In this document: piece after piece, positions 1 through 7,857 of the stretch
Layout of the letters: each line of letters begins with the position of its first letter
How positions within the stretch are numbered: position 1 is the first letter of the stretch
DNA from: Ichthyobacterium seriolicida
GTDB taxonomy: Bacteria > Bacteroidota > Bacteroidia > Flavobacteriales > Ichthyobacteriaceae
Direction: 5' to 3'
DNA: 64,000 nucleotides
NCBI RefSeq assembly: GCF_002369955.1
Contig: NZ_AP014564.1
Location: forward strand, 1,658,996 to 1,722,995
The notes under the pieces: generated by a model
What the model saw: only the letters and a program-made list of their open reading frames with translations
The model's database searches: none
What the model was told of the DNA's origin: nothing
Program-made: the position numbers and the translations under genes

Positions 1-1505
1 CTTCTCTCCTAAAAAATACTACTGGGATGCATAATACTTCAATTGGCAATAGTTCTCTAAAAGAGAATACTAGTGGCTCATATAACACTTCTTTTGGCTC
101 ATTCTCTCTTAGAAATAATACTGCCGATTTTAACACTTCATTTGGCTATAATTCTCTCCAAAATAATACTAAAGGCAAATATAATACTTCTGTTGGTGCG
201 AGTTCTCTCCAAAACAATAATAATGGCTCACATAATACTTCAATTGGCATAAGTTCTCTCCAAAGCAATAATAGTGGCTCCTATAATACTTCAGTTGGCA
301 CGAATTCTCTCCAAAAGAATACTGAGGGCTCCTTTAATACTTCAGTTGGCATGAATTCTCTCCAAAAGAATACTAAGGGCAAACAAAATACTTCTGTTGG
401 CTCTTTTTCTCTCCAAGTAAATACTGAGGGCTCCTTTAATATTTCTGTTGGCACGAATTCTCTCCGAGATAATACTACTGGCTCCTGTAATACTTCAGTT
501 GGCACGAATTCTCTCCGATATAATACTACTGGCTCCTATAATACTTTGATAGGGACACGTTCTTTATATAACATGGTTAAAGGAAATAATAATATATCTA
601 TAGGATGTCATGCTGGCAATGAAGATAATTCAAAACATAAATTCACGGAATCAAATAATTCTATTTTTATAGGGAATAATACTAAGGCGTTAGCAAATAA
701 GAGTACTAACGAGATAGTTATAGGGCATAGTGCGGTAGGAAATGGAAATAATACTGTAACCATTGGTAATAGTATTACTAAAACTTACTTAGGAGGAACA
801 GTTCATGCAAATGGCGTACAACTCACTTCTGATAAACGTATCAAGAGCATAATAGGCATATCAGATAAAGAATCAGACCTTAAAAAACTTTTAGATATAG
901 AAATCACGGATTACACTATGAGAGATACTAATAAACTGGGTAATCAGCATTTTAAGAAGGTAATAGCTCAGCAGATAGAAAGTATAGTTCCAAATATTGT
1001 ACAAAAGAATAGTGGTATAATTCCTAGTGTCTACGAATCAACTAAATCAATAGAGACTACAAATGATACTACATCAATTACTACAAAAAAGGCACATGGA
1101 TTTTCTAAGGGTGATACAGTAAAACTAATTTTGGATGATGGCAAAGAGATTTTTGTCAAAGTAAAAGAGATAAAAAGCACCAATACTTTTGTAGTAAAGT
1201 TAGGAAATGAAATATCTCCAAATAGCGTGTTTGTATACGGTAAGGAGGTAGACGATTTACGATCAGTAGATTACGATGGTCTTACCACTTTAAATATTTC
1301 AGCTACTCAAGCAATTTATGAAGAGCTTGTTTCTACTAAGAAAAAACTTTCTGCCAATAAAAAAGAACTTTCTGCTAATAAAAAAGAACTTTCTGTTACT
1401 AAGGAAAAGCTTTCTAGTACTCAAAAGAAATTAGATACTCTAATAAAGGCATTAAGTAAATCAAATGCTCTTAGCAAAGAAGATATAAAAGTTTTGATAA
1501 AATAA
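1..1505 (+). CDS. Surface protein with YadA-head-like repeats and C-terminal S74 chaperone domain (5' partial)
   Basis: The frame is open from base 3 and already reads the repeat (SLLKNTTG) before the first ATG at 27, so the true start lies upstream of the window. About eleven 17-residue repeats of the form NTSxGxxSLxxNTxGxx fill the first 190 residues, like the left-handed heads of trimeric adhesins. A transition region (NEIVIGH, TVTIGN) leads to the S74 domain, recognised by SDKRIKSI and KKVIAQQIE, where family members trimerise and may self-cleave. The last 60 residues are a KKELSxx heptad coiled coil. Its C-terminal third closely matches the next gene, so the two are tandem paralogs. I infer a trimeric cell-surface fibre. 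No phage genes are visible nearby, so a tail-fibre role is less likely. Confidence 0.85.
   Translation, partial: SLLKNTTGMHNTSIGNSSLKENTSGSYNTSFGSFSLRNNTADFNTSFGYNSLQNNTKGKYNTSVGASSLQNNNNGSHNTSIGISSLQSNNSGSYNTSVGTNSLQKNTEGSFNTSVGMNSLQKNTKGKQNTSVGSFSLQVNTEGSFNISVGTNSLRDNTTGSCNTSVGTNSLRYNTTGSYNTLIGTRSLYNMVKGNNNISIGCHAGNEDNSKHKFTESNNSIFIGNNTKALANKSTNEIVIGHSAVGNGNNTVTIGNSITKTYLGGTVHANGVQLTSDKRIKSIIGISDKESDLKKLLDIEITDYTMRDTNKLGNQHFKKVIAQQIESIVPNIVQKNSGIIPSVYESTKSIETTNDTTSITTKKAHGFSKGDTVKLILDDGKEIFVKVKEIKSTNTFVVKLGNEISPNSVFVYGKEVDDLRSVDYDGLTTLNISATQAIYEELVSTKKKLSANKKELSANKKELSVTKEKLSSTQKKLDTLIKALSKSNALSKEDIKVLIK
3..587 (+). repeat. 51-bp tandem in-frame repeats coding for head-like 17-mers
   Basis: Roughly eleven degenerate 51-bp units, each coding for NTSxGxxSLxxNTxGSx. 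The unit boundary is easy to see from the recurring words aatacttc, ggc and tctctcc. Units 6-10 are the most alike, which suggests recent duplication. The array continues past the left edge of the window. Confidence 0.9.
1338..1421 (+). repeat. 21-bp in-frame repeats coding for coiled-coil heptads
   Basis: Four consecutive 21-bp units code for KKKLSAN, KKELSAN, KKELSVT and KEKLSST. The paralogous protein encoded at 1891-4068 has only about two of these units (KKELSVT, KEKLSNT) at the same place. Gain or loss of one unit changes the coiled coil by exactly one heptad without breaking frame. Confidence 0.85.
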
Positions 1506-1528
1506 GTTCAAGATAAATTAAGATCCTA

Positions 1529-1746
1529 TTAACCTGGATTATTCATGGTTTGTATTTCAATTTAACTATAAAGTGTTATTTTTAAAGGGTTTCAACCAAA
1601 AATAACCACTTTAGATATAGCCCAAAAATGAGGAATAAAAATATACCATTTATAACTCTGAGTTCATCAATGACTACTTATAAATACTGGATAAAGCGAT
1701 AGATTATATCCAAAAAATTCATACGACTATGAATAATCTGGGTTAA
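1529..1746 (+). mobile_element. TTAA-flanked MITE-like element, copy A (full length)
   Basis: A non-coding element bounded by TTAA. Its ends form an imperfect terminal inverted repeat: CCTGGATTATTCAT at the left and ATGAATAATCTGGG at the right. The interior words aaagggtttcaacc, ccactttagatatagccc and aaaatgaggaataaaaa recur in copies at 25836, 26981 and 42374 and in half copies at 5434 and 10478. It lies between the two S74 paralogs and holds no gene. Confidence 0.85.
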
Positions 1747-1852
1747 CAAGTCACTTGGTAAAAATAATCACCATCAAATTTTTACTAAACCTTTTATTTT
1801 ATAGAACTACTATGTTAGCATATTCTAAAAAAGCTTTAATTTCGTGAGCATA

Positions 1853-1906
1853 TAGTTGTATCAACTAATACAATAGTTATATCAACTAATATGATAGTTA
1901 TGACTA
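1853..1906 (+). repeat. 21-bp tandem dyads overlapping the start of the second S74 gene
   Basis: TAGTTGTATCAACTA (1853-1867) and TAGTTATATCAACTA (1874-1888) are 15-bp dyad sequences spaced exactly 21 bp apart. A third, degenerate unit (TAGTTATGACTA, 1895-1906) contains the in-frame ATG at 1900. The spacing is two helical turns and seven codons. This could be a paired operator or a simple repeat; I cannot tell which. Confidence 0.55.
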
Positions 1907-4068
1907 GAAGAATTGTTTTTTATTTTGGATTTATATTTCTCTCATTTTTAAGTATCTATTCTTTTTCTAAGAATTTTCCTGATAAGTTGAGTTATCAGTT
2001 TGTGATTAGGAAGGACAATCAACTCTTAAAAGAGTCTACAGTTAGTATTCGTATTTCTTTGTATGTCTTAAATGAACAAAAATCAGAAAATGTTGTATAC
2101 TCTGAAGTTCATTCGAATGTTAAAACAGATAAAAATGCCTTGGCTTATCTAAATGTAGGAGAAGGGATTAGATCTCAAGGATTCTCAGGTTTAAAATTGT
2201 CTGATTTATCATGGTCTGAGGAGTCATATTACATTAAATCAGAGATAGATCTGACTGGAAACAATAATTATAGTAATGCTATTATAAAAAAGAGTCAAAT
2301 TCTTAGTGTCCCTTATGCATTTTATGCAGCAAATAGCCCAAAAACAAATGTTATAGATAATTTGAATTCTAGAATTGTATCAGCTGCTCTATCTGCTAAT
2401 AAAGGGAGAGATTTAGAAGAAAGAAAATTAGATAAAATAGATATTGTTGATAATTTTAACGGAGGTAATGGTAAAGTTTTGTCAGCTGAAAGGGGGAAAG
2501 AACTTTATGAAAGAGTATATAAATTAGAAACCTACGAAACAAGAATTAAAACGTTAGATGAGGGAGAGTTAGAAGTTATTAATAATTTGAACCTTTCAAC
2601 TCATGACCCTAAAAAAGTCTTATCAGCATATCAAGGATATCTGCTTAAGCAGATGATAGACAAAAAAGCAGAAAAAGGAGATAGAGGGGAAAAAGGAGAT
2701 AAAGGTCTTGCTGGCGATAAATCAGAAAAGGGAGATAAAGGGGATAAAGGAGATAAAGGAGATAAAGGTCTTGCTGGCGATAAATCAGAAAAGGGAGATA
2801 AAGGAGATAAAGGAGATAAAGGGGACAAAGGGGATAAAGGAGAAATAGTACCAGCAGCAGAACCAGAAAAACCGGCAGCAGGACCACGGAAAGATGACAA
2901 TGACAATATATTATTTGGGGACTCAGGACAAAACATTACAGGATCAAATAATATCGCTTTAGGAAAAGATGCTCTTAGGGATAACGAAGTAGGTGATGGC
3001 AATATAGCTATAGGGACCGAAGCACTTGCTAAAAATACCAGAGGTTCAAACAATATTGCTTTAGGGACTAAAGCTGGTTTAAATACTGATCATTCTAACC
3101 AATCTGTTTATATAGGTTCTGAATCCGAGTCCTATCTTACTGGGTCTACAAATGAAATAGTCATTGGACACAAAGCTAAAGGTAAGGGACATGACACAGT
3201 AGTGTTAGGAAATGATAAGGTTAGGGAAACACATTTAAAGGGTACAGTTTTTTTATCAAGAGGTTTTTATAATCTAAAGACCCCTTTAAAAGTAAATAGA
3301 AGAGTTTTCGAGTATAAAAATACTACTTATAGAGATAATTACTCTTTTAATGCTGAAACTGGTGATCATTATGAATTGCTTTCTTTACATGCTGATCATT
3401 CTATTCTAACAAAATCTAGATTTATAGCTATATCAGATAAGCGTATTAAGAGTATAAAAGGTATATCAGACAGAAAAGAAGATTTAAATAAACTTCTAAA
3501 TATAGAAATTACAGATTATACCATGATAGACAGTATAGAAAGTGGTGTTAAGCCATTTAAAAAAGTAATAGCTCAGCAAGTAGAAGGCATACTGCCACAG
3601 GTTATAAGTATAAATAAAGGTATTATCCCTAGTGTGTATGAATTAGCTAAATCAGTTAAAATTTCAAATGAAGGAAGTACTATAACGACAAACAAGGTTC
3701 ACAGTTTTTCTGTTGGAAATCTTGTTAAAGTTATTATAGAAAATGATGGAGAGAGATCTATAAAAGTAAAAAGAGTTATAGATTCTAATACATTTTTAAC
3801 AGAAGAGGTTTTAGATTCTAGAAATAAGGTTTTCATCTACGGTAAAGAGGTAGACGATCTACGATCAGTAGATTACGATGGTCTTACTACTTTAAATATT
3901 TCAGCAACACAAGCAGTTTATGAAGAGCTTATTTCTACTAAGAAAGAACTTTCTGTTACTAAGGAAAAGCTTTCTAATACTGAAAATAAATTAGATACTC
4001 TGATAAAGGTATTAAGTAAATCAAATGTACTCAATAAAGAAGATATCAAAGTTTTGATAAAAGAATAG
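1891..4068 (+). CDS. Secreted surface protein: collagen-like segment, head-like repeats, S74 chaperone domain
   Basis: 725 residues. The N-terminus is a Sec signal peptide (hydrophobic FYFGFIFLSFLSIYSF). The first ATG (1891) lies inside a 21-bp repeat, so the ATG at 1900 (MTRRIVF) is an equally good start. Residues 20-150 form a globular export-type domain ending in SVPYAFYAANS. Residues 261-318 are collagen-like Gly-Asp-Lys repeats interrupted by two SEK triplets. Then come three NIAxGxxAL head-type repeats, NEIVIGH, and the S74 domain (ISDKRIKSIKG, KKVIAQQVE), ending in a short heptad coiled coil. From about KEVDDLRSVDYDG onward it is almost identical to the upstream paralog. I infer a trimeric surface fibre, with maturation by the S74 domain as in known members. 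Confidence 0.85.
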   Translation: MIVMTRRIVFYFGFIFLSFLSIYSFSKNFPDKLSYQFVIRKDNQLLKESTVSIRISLYVLNEQKSENVVYSEVHSNVKTDKNALAYLNVGEGIRSQGFSGLKLSDLSWSEESYYIKSEIDLTGNNNYSNAIIKKSQILSVPYAFYAANSPKTNVIDNLNSRIVSAALSANKGRDLEERKLDKIDIVDNFNGGNGKVLSAERGKELYERVYKLETYETRIKTLDEGELEVINNLNLSTHDPKKVLSAYQGYLLKQMIDKKAEKGDRGEKGDKGLAGDKSEKGDKGDKGDKGDKGLAGDKSEKGDKGDKGDKGDKGDKGEIVPAAEPEKPAAGPRKDDNDNILFGDSGQNITGSNNIALGKDALRDNEVGDGNIAIGTEALAKNTRGSNNIALGTKAGLNTDHSNQSVYIGSESESYLTGSTNEIVIGHKAKGKGHDTVVLGNDKVRETHLKGTVFLSRGFYNLKTPLKVNRRVFEYKNTTYRDNYSFNAETGDHYELLSLHADHSILTKSRFIAISDKRIKSIKGISDRKEDLNKLLNIEITDYTMIDSIESGVKPFKKVIAQQVEGILPQVISINKGIIPSVYELAKSVKISNEGSTITTNKVHSFSVGNLVKVIIENDGERSIKVKRVIDSNTFLTEEVLDSRNKVFIYGKEVDDLRSVDYDGLTTLNISATQAVYEELISTKKELSVTKEKLSNTENKLDTLIKVLSKSNVLNKEDIKVLIKE
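2671..2844 (+). repeat. Collagen-like GDK repeat tract
   Basis: Codes for about nineteen triplets, mostly Gly-Asp-Lys, arranged as two copies of a larger module (GDKGLAGDKSEKGDK followed by GDK runs). The SEK triplets break the Gly-X-Y pattern. The near-identical aaaggagataaagg words make this stretch prone to slippage in multiples of nine bases. Confidence 0.9.
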
Positions 4069-4089
4069 ATAGATATTCACTATAGACCC

Positions 4090-5435
4090 TAGACACTATC
4101 GCGTAAAGTGTGTAACTAAAAAATGACATATTTTTTTGTTTTTATTCATAGTCGAACTCTTTGGTCAAAAATAGTTAAAAATTGATTCAAAATTATTCCC
4201 CAATTTGGTATGGGTTTAGACCATTTTTTTGTAGCCTCCCTCAGAGCTAAAAAAGTAGATTTCATAACAGCATCATCAGTTGGGAATGACAATTTGTTTT
4301 TGGTATACTTTCTGATTTTTCCATTGAGGTTTTCAATCAAGTTGGTAGTGTAAATAATTTTACTGATTTCTACGGGAAACTCATAAAAAGCAGACAATTC
4401 CTCCCAGTTATCTCGCCAGCTTTTAACAGCATAGGAATACTTAGATTCCCATGTTTTTGCAAAGTCATTTAGGGCTGGCCTCAGCTGATTGTTTAGTAGG
4501 GGAATTGTATATTGATTTCATGTCATTAAAAAACGTCTTTTTATCCTTACATACTACATATCTGCTTGAATTCCTGATTTGATGTACTACACATATTTGG
4601 GTTGTGGATTCAGGAAATACATTTTTTATAGTTTGGGTAAAGCCATTTAAATTATCCGTAGCTGTGATAAGTATATCCTCAACTCCTCTAGCCTTTAAAT
4701 CTGTTAATACGTTCATCCAAAAGGCAGAGCATTCATTCTTCCCTAACCATAAGCCTAATACTTCTTTTTTTCCATCTCTACCAAGGCCAATAGCGATGTA
4801 CATACTCTTGTTGATCACTTTGGAATTCTCCCTAACCTTGAATACTATAGTGTCCATCCAAACTATCAAATATACAGGCTCTAGAGGTCTATTTTGCCAG
4901 GCTATGATATCATTTGTCACTCTATCTGTGATACGGGATATGGTAGATGTAGAAATATCAAAATTGTATAACTCTTGTATTTGATCCTCTATGTCTGAAT
5001 TACTCATCCCCTTGAAATAAAAACTGATGATTATATTTTCTAATCCTTCTGCCATATTCTTGCGTTTAGGGATTAACATAGGATTAAAAGAGGAATCTCT
5101 ATCTCTTGGAACTTTAATCTTGCTCTCTCCTAATGATGTCTTAACATTCTTTGTAGAATAGCCATTGCGGAAATTTGTATTCTTTGATTGCTCATATTTA
5201 GAATAATCCAAATGTGAATCTAATTCCCCTTCTAGAATCTTTTCAATACCTCGTCTCTGAATATCTTTTAGAAATGATAGCAGATCTTCTCCTGTTTTGA
5301 ATTGCTTTAAGAATTCATCTTTTAATAAATCTTCTTTTTTCATTTGTATAAAGTTTTAATTAGTTTTTTTTAAAAAAATATCTAGGATTTTTTTTCCTAA
5401 ATATAAACTTTACACACTTTACAGGATAGTGTCTA
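4090..5435 (-). mobile_element. IS256-family insertion sequence with inactivated transposase
   Basis: Imperfect terminal inverted repeats of about 25 bp bound the element: TAGACACTATCGCGTAAAG on the left and, read inward from the right, TAGACACTATCCTGTAAAG. Both continue into tgtgtaa. The transposase frames fill the interior on the minus strand. I see no clear 8-9 bp target duplication. The right flank runs straight into the second half of a TTAA MITE whose first half is missing, suggesting insertion followed by deletion. Confidence 0.85.
4146..5343 (-). pseudogene. IS256-family (mutator-type) transposase, frameshifted
   Basis: The N-terminal 292 residues start at 5343 (MKKEDLLKDEF) and carry the family words KVPRDRDSSFNP and KNMAEGLENII, catalytic Asp in WMDTIVFKV and a second Asp in ATDNLNGF. 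Near 4470 the frame shifts by one base at GAGGCCAGCCCTAAATGA. Reading the other frame gives [20 protein letters not shown], then the C-terminal part SAFYEFP and [17 protein letters not shown] with the expected catalytic Glu, ending at 4146. Joined, the length is about 400 residues, as expected for the family. A single extra base therefore disables the protein. Confidence 0.9.
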
Positions 5436-5566
5436 AAGCCCAAAAATGAGGAATAAAAACATATTATTTATAACCTGAGTTAGATAGGCAATTACTTATA
5501 AATACTGGATAAAAAACCATAGATCTAACCTTAAAAAGTCATATGACTATGAATAATCTGGGTTAA
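5434..5566 (+). mobile_element. TTAA MITE-like element, copy B (right half only)
   Basis: Starts at the IS256 right end with aaagcccaaaaatgagg and ends with gactatgaataatctgggttaa, matching the right half of copy A. The left half is absent. The full copies show that roughly 90 bases are missing at the IS junction. Confidence 0.75.
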
Positions 5567-5586
5567 ATACCCATGAATTACCCCTT

Positions 5587-5748
5587 TCCATAAAGAAAAC
5601 GTTCTTAAAAAAGAACACTTCAGCAAGTAGGTTTTACAATAGGAAAAAGAGCGAATGGATAACTTCCAAAAAGAAAACGTTCTTAAAAAAGAACACTTCA
5701 GCAAATAGGTTTTACAATAGGAAAAAGAGCGAATGGATAACTTCCAAA
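5587..5748. repeat. Two tandem 78-bp non-coding repeats
   Basis: Two nearly identical 78-bp units lie between the MITE half copy and the icd promoter. Each contains a short palindrome, GTTCTTAAAAAAGAAC, and the word gagcgaatggataacttcca. The minus-strand frame through them stays open because 78 is a multiple of three, but there is no start or family resemblance, so I treat the stretch as non-coding. Confidence 0.85.
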
Positions 5749-5797
5749 TATTATAATCCAAGTCAAATCAATAGAGTCTAGAGATCTTTATGACTTA

Positions 5798-5828
5798 TTT
5801 GAAAACTCTGTGTTTTGCCTTACCTTTG
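5798..5828 (+). promoter_or_regulatory. Bacteroidota sigma-A promoter of icd
   Basis: TTTG at 5798-5801, a 19-base spacer, and TACCTTTG at 5821-5828 match the TTTG-N19-TAnnTTTG consensus of this phylum exactly. Transcription would begin near 5835, leaving a leader of about 35 bases before the ATG at 5869. Confidence 0.8.
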
Positions 5829-5868
5829 CTAGCTGTTATCATCCGATTAAATAAAAAACCAAACCTAA

Positions 5869-7089
5869 ATGAAAAAAATACAAGTAGCCAATCCAATCGT
5901 AGAATTAGACGGAGATGAAATGACTAGAGTTATTTGGAATCTCATAAAAGAAAAACTGATTTTTCCCTACCTAGACTTAAACATAAAATATTACGATTTG
6001 AGCATCCAAAAAAGAGATGAGACAAATGATCAGATAACTATAGATTCAGCCCAAGCCATAAAAAAATACGGTGTAGGTATAAAATGTGCTACTATTACTC
6101 CAGACGAGAGTAGAGTAAAAGAATTTGGCTTAAAAGAGATGTGGAAATCTCCAAATGGTACTATTAGAAATATATTAGACGGCACAGTTTTTAGAGAGCC
6201 TATAGTAATCAAGAACATCCCGCGTCTGGTTCCGAGTTGGACAAAACCAATCTGCATTGGAAGACACGCATTTGGAGATCAGTACAGAGCTACCGATGTG
6301 GTAATAAAAGGTAAAGGCAAATTGACCATGAGTTTTAAATCAGAAGATGGAGGGGAAGATAAAACATGGGAAATATTCGATTTTAATAATGGCGGTGTGG
6401 CTATGTCTATGTACAACACAGAGGATTCTATTTATGGTTTTGCACATTCTTGTTTTAACGTTGCCATAACTAAAAAGTGGCCTTTATACCTATCTACTAA
6501 AAACACTATTCTAAAGAAATACGACGGCAGATTTAAAGATATCTTCCAAGAAGTTTATGCTGAGTACAAAGATAAAATGGATAGTATTGGAATCACATAC
6601 GAGCACAGACTTATAGATGATATGGTAGCCTACTGCCTAAAATGTGAAGGAGGTTTTATATGGGCTTGTAAAAATTACGATGGAGATGTACAGTCCGATA
6701 CAGTTGCTCAAGGATTTGGATCATTAGGATTGATGACTTCAGTATTGACTACTCCAGATGGTAAAATAGTAGAATCTGAAGCTGCACACGGCACGGTAAC
6801 TAGGCATTTCCGCAGACATGAAAAAGGGGAAGCTACTTCTACCAATCCTATAGCATCTATATTCGCTTGGACTAAAGGACTTTTGCACAGAGCAAAATTG
6901 GATGATAATCAAGAATTGAAGGACTTTTGTAATACACTAGAGCAAGTATGTATAGAAACCGTAGAAAGTGGCAAGATGACCAAAGATCTAGCTCTTATAA
7001 TACACGGAAAATCTCTGACAGAAAAACACTACCTGACCACAGAAGACTTTCTATCTGAATTAGAAAAAAACTTAAAATCTAAATTTTAA
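5869..7089 (+). CDS. icd: Isocitrate dehydrogenase (NADP-dependent, eukaryote-like type)
   Basis: Oxidatively decarboxylates isocitrate to 2-oxoglutarate in the TCA cycle, yielding NADPH. The 406 residues begin with [14 protein letters not shown], then show [28 protein letters not shown] with the substrate-binding SPNGT, and the C-terminal [13 protein letters not shown]. This pattern and length match the homodimeric family that includes mitochondrial IDH1/IDH2 and many Bacteroidota enzymes, not the E. coli type. It is a single-gene unit with its own consensus promoter and a shared terminator with the convergent birA. Confidence 0.95.
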   Translation: MKKIQVANPIVELDGDEMTRVIWNLIKEKLIFPYLDLNIKYYDLSIQKRDETNDQITIDSAQAIKKYGVGIKCATITPDESRVKEFGLKEMWKSPNGTIRNILDGTVFREPIVIKNIPRLVPSWTKPICIGRHAFGDQYRATDVVIKGKGKLTMSFKSEDGGEDKTWEIFDFNNGGVAMSMYNTEDSIYGFAHSCFNVAITKKWPLYLSTKNTILKKYDGRFKDIFQEVYAEYKDKMDSIGITYEHRLIDDMVAYCLKCEGGFIWACKNYDGDVQSDTVAQGFGSLGLMTSVLTTPDGKIVESEAAHGTVTRHFRRHEKGEATSTNPIASIFAWTKGLLHRAKLDDNQELKDFCNTLEQVCIETVESGKMTKDLALIIHGKSLTEKHYLTTEDFLSELEKNLKSKF

Positions 7090-7109
7090 CAAATAAGACA
7101 AAGAGTTAT

Positions 7110-7145
7110 AGAGGTTATTTATAAGATGAAAATAACCTCTTTATT
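7110..7145. terminator. Bidirectional terminator between icd and birA
   Basis: AGAGGTTATTT (7110-7120) pairs with AAATAACCTCT (7130-7140) around a 9-base loop, followed by TTATTT on the plus strand. It overlaps the birA stop codon and sits where the two convergent transcripts meet. Confidence 0.6.
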
Positions 7146-7847
7146 TGAAAAAGTGAGCGTGCTGCCAGCATCTGTATTTATTTTTAATCTTCCAGAGGTG
7201 TCTATGCCCTTTATACAGCCAGAAAACACATCTCCATCAGGAGTCTTATATAATTTATTCTCCCCAATCTGAAATAGAGAATCCTCGTATTCTTGGTATA
7301 TGTTTAAAGTATCCGATTTACACAGTCTATTGTAATAAGCTCTTATATGAGAGAGTATATCCTCCAAAAAAAACTCTAAATCCAAATTAGTATTAGTCTC
7401 TTTTTTAATGGAAGTAGCTCTGAGAGAATTATCAAATTTTTCTTGATTCACATTTATACCGATACCAACTATACTACTAGTTATTTTTTTACTTACACAA
7501 GTATTTTCAATTAATATTCCCCCTATTTTTTTTGAATTTACATATATATCATTTGGCCATTTTATCTTCACATTATCCACATATTGACTCAAAGATTTAA
7601 ATATGCCCAAACTAACTACCATATTCAACATAAATTGAGAACCTATATTTAAAAAATTAGGTTTTAACAAAATAGAACACAGCAAATTCTTGTATGGATC
7701 GGATAACCACTTATTACTCATCTGACCTTTTCCCTGACTTTGATAGTCCGCTCTAACTACTGACCACTCCTGTAGATATTCATCTCTAACCATCTTCGAC
7801 AAAAAATCATTTGTAGAGTTGACCTCCTTTAGCCTTATTATATTCAT
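7119..7847 (-). CDS. birA: Biotin--[acetyl-CoA-carboxylase] ligase
   Basis: Activates biotin as biotinyl-AMP and transfers it to the carrier-protein lysine. The 242 residues lack an N-terminal helix-turn-helix, so this is a stand-alone ligase without repressor function. Visible signatures are STNDFLS near the start, ADYQSQGKGQ (biotinoyl-AMP loop, with KG in place of the usual RG), KIKWPNDIYV, KKIGGILIE and VGIGINVN. The start is 10 bases past the stop of the dipeptidyl peptidase gene, so the two are probably co-transcribed. Confidence 0.93.
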   Translation of the reverse strand: MNIIRLKEVNSTNDFLSKMVRDEYLQEWSVVRADYQSQGKGQMSNKWLSDPYKNLLCSILLKPNFLNIGSQFMLNMVVSLGIFKSLSQYVDNVKIKWPNDIYVNSKKIGGILIENTCVSKKITSSIVGIGINVNQEKFDNSLRATSIKKETNTNLDLEFFLEDILSHIRAYYNRLCKSDTLNIYQEYEDSLFQIGENKLYKTPDGDVFSGCIKGIDTSGRLKINTDAGSTLTFSNKEVIFIL

Positions 7848-7857
7848 TGTATGATTG

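Noticed and set aside
3-587. Regular 51-bp repeats that could be taken for a CRISPR array
   Set aside because: There are no constant repeats with unique spacers; the whole stretch is an open frame coding for degenerate 17-residue units.
2631-3053. Long antisense frames opposite the collagen-like tract and the GGIP tract (43103-43726)
   Set aside because: They mirror low-complexity repeats (SPLSPLSPL, GIPPGIPPG) and have no independent start context.
1-4068. S74 genes as prophage tail-fibre genes
   Set aside because: No phage structural, lysis or integration genes are near, and the second protein has a Sec signal peptide, unlike tail fibres.
4440-4480. Programmed frameshift in the IS256 transposase
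   Set aside because: The site GAGGCCAGCCC is not a slippery run, and the family is normally translated from one frame; a plain mutation is simpler.
5531-5761. 76-codon minus-strand frame over the 78-bp repeats
   Set aside because: It is open only because the unit length is a multiple of three; no family resemblance, and it lies in IS/MITE debris next to the icd promoter.
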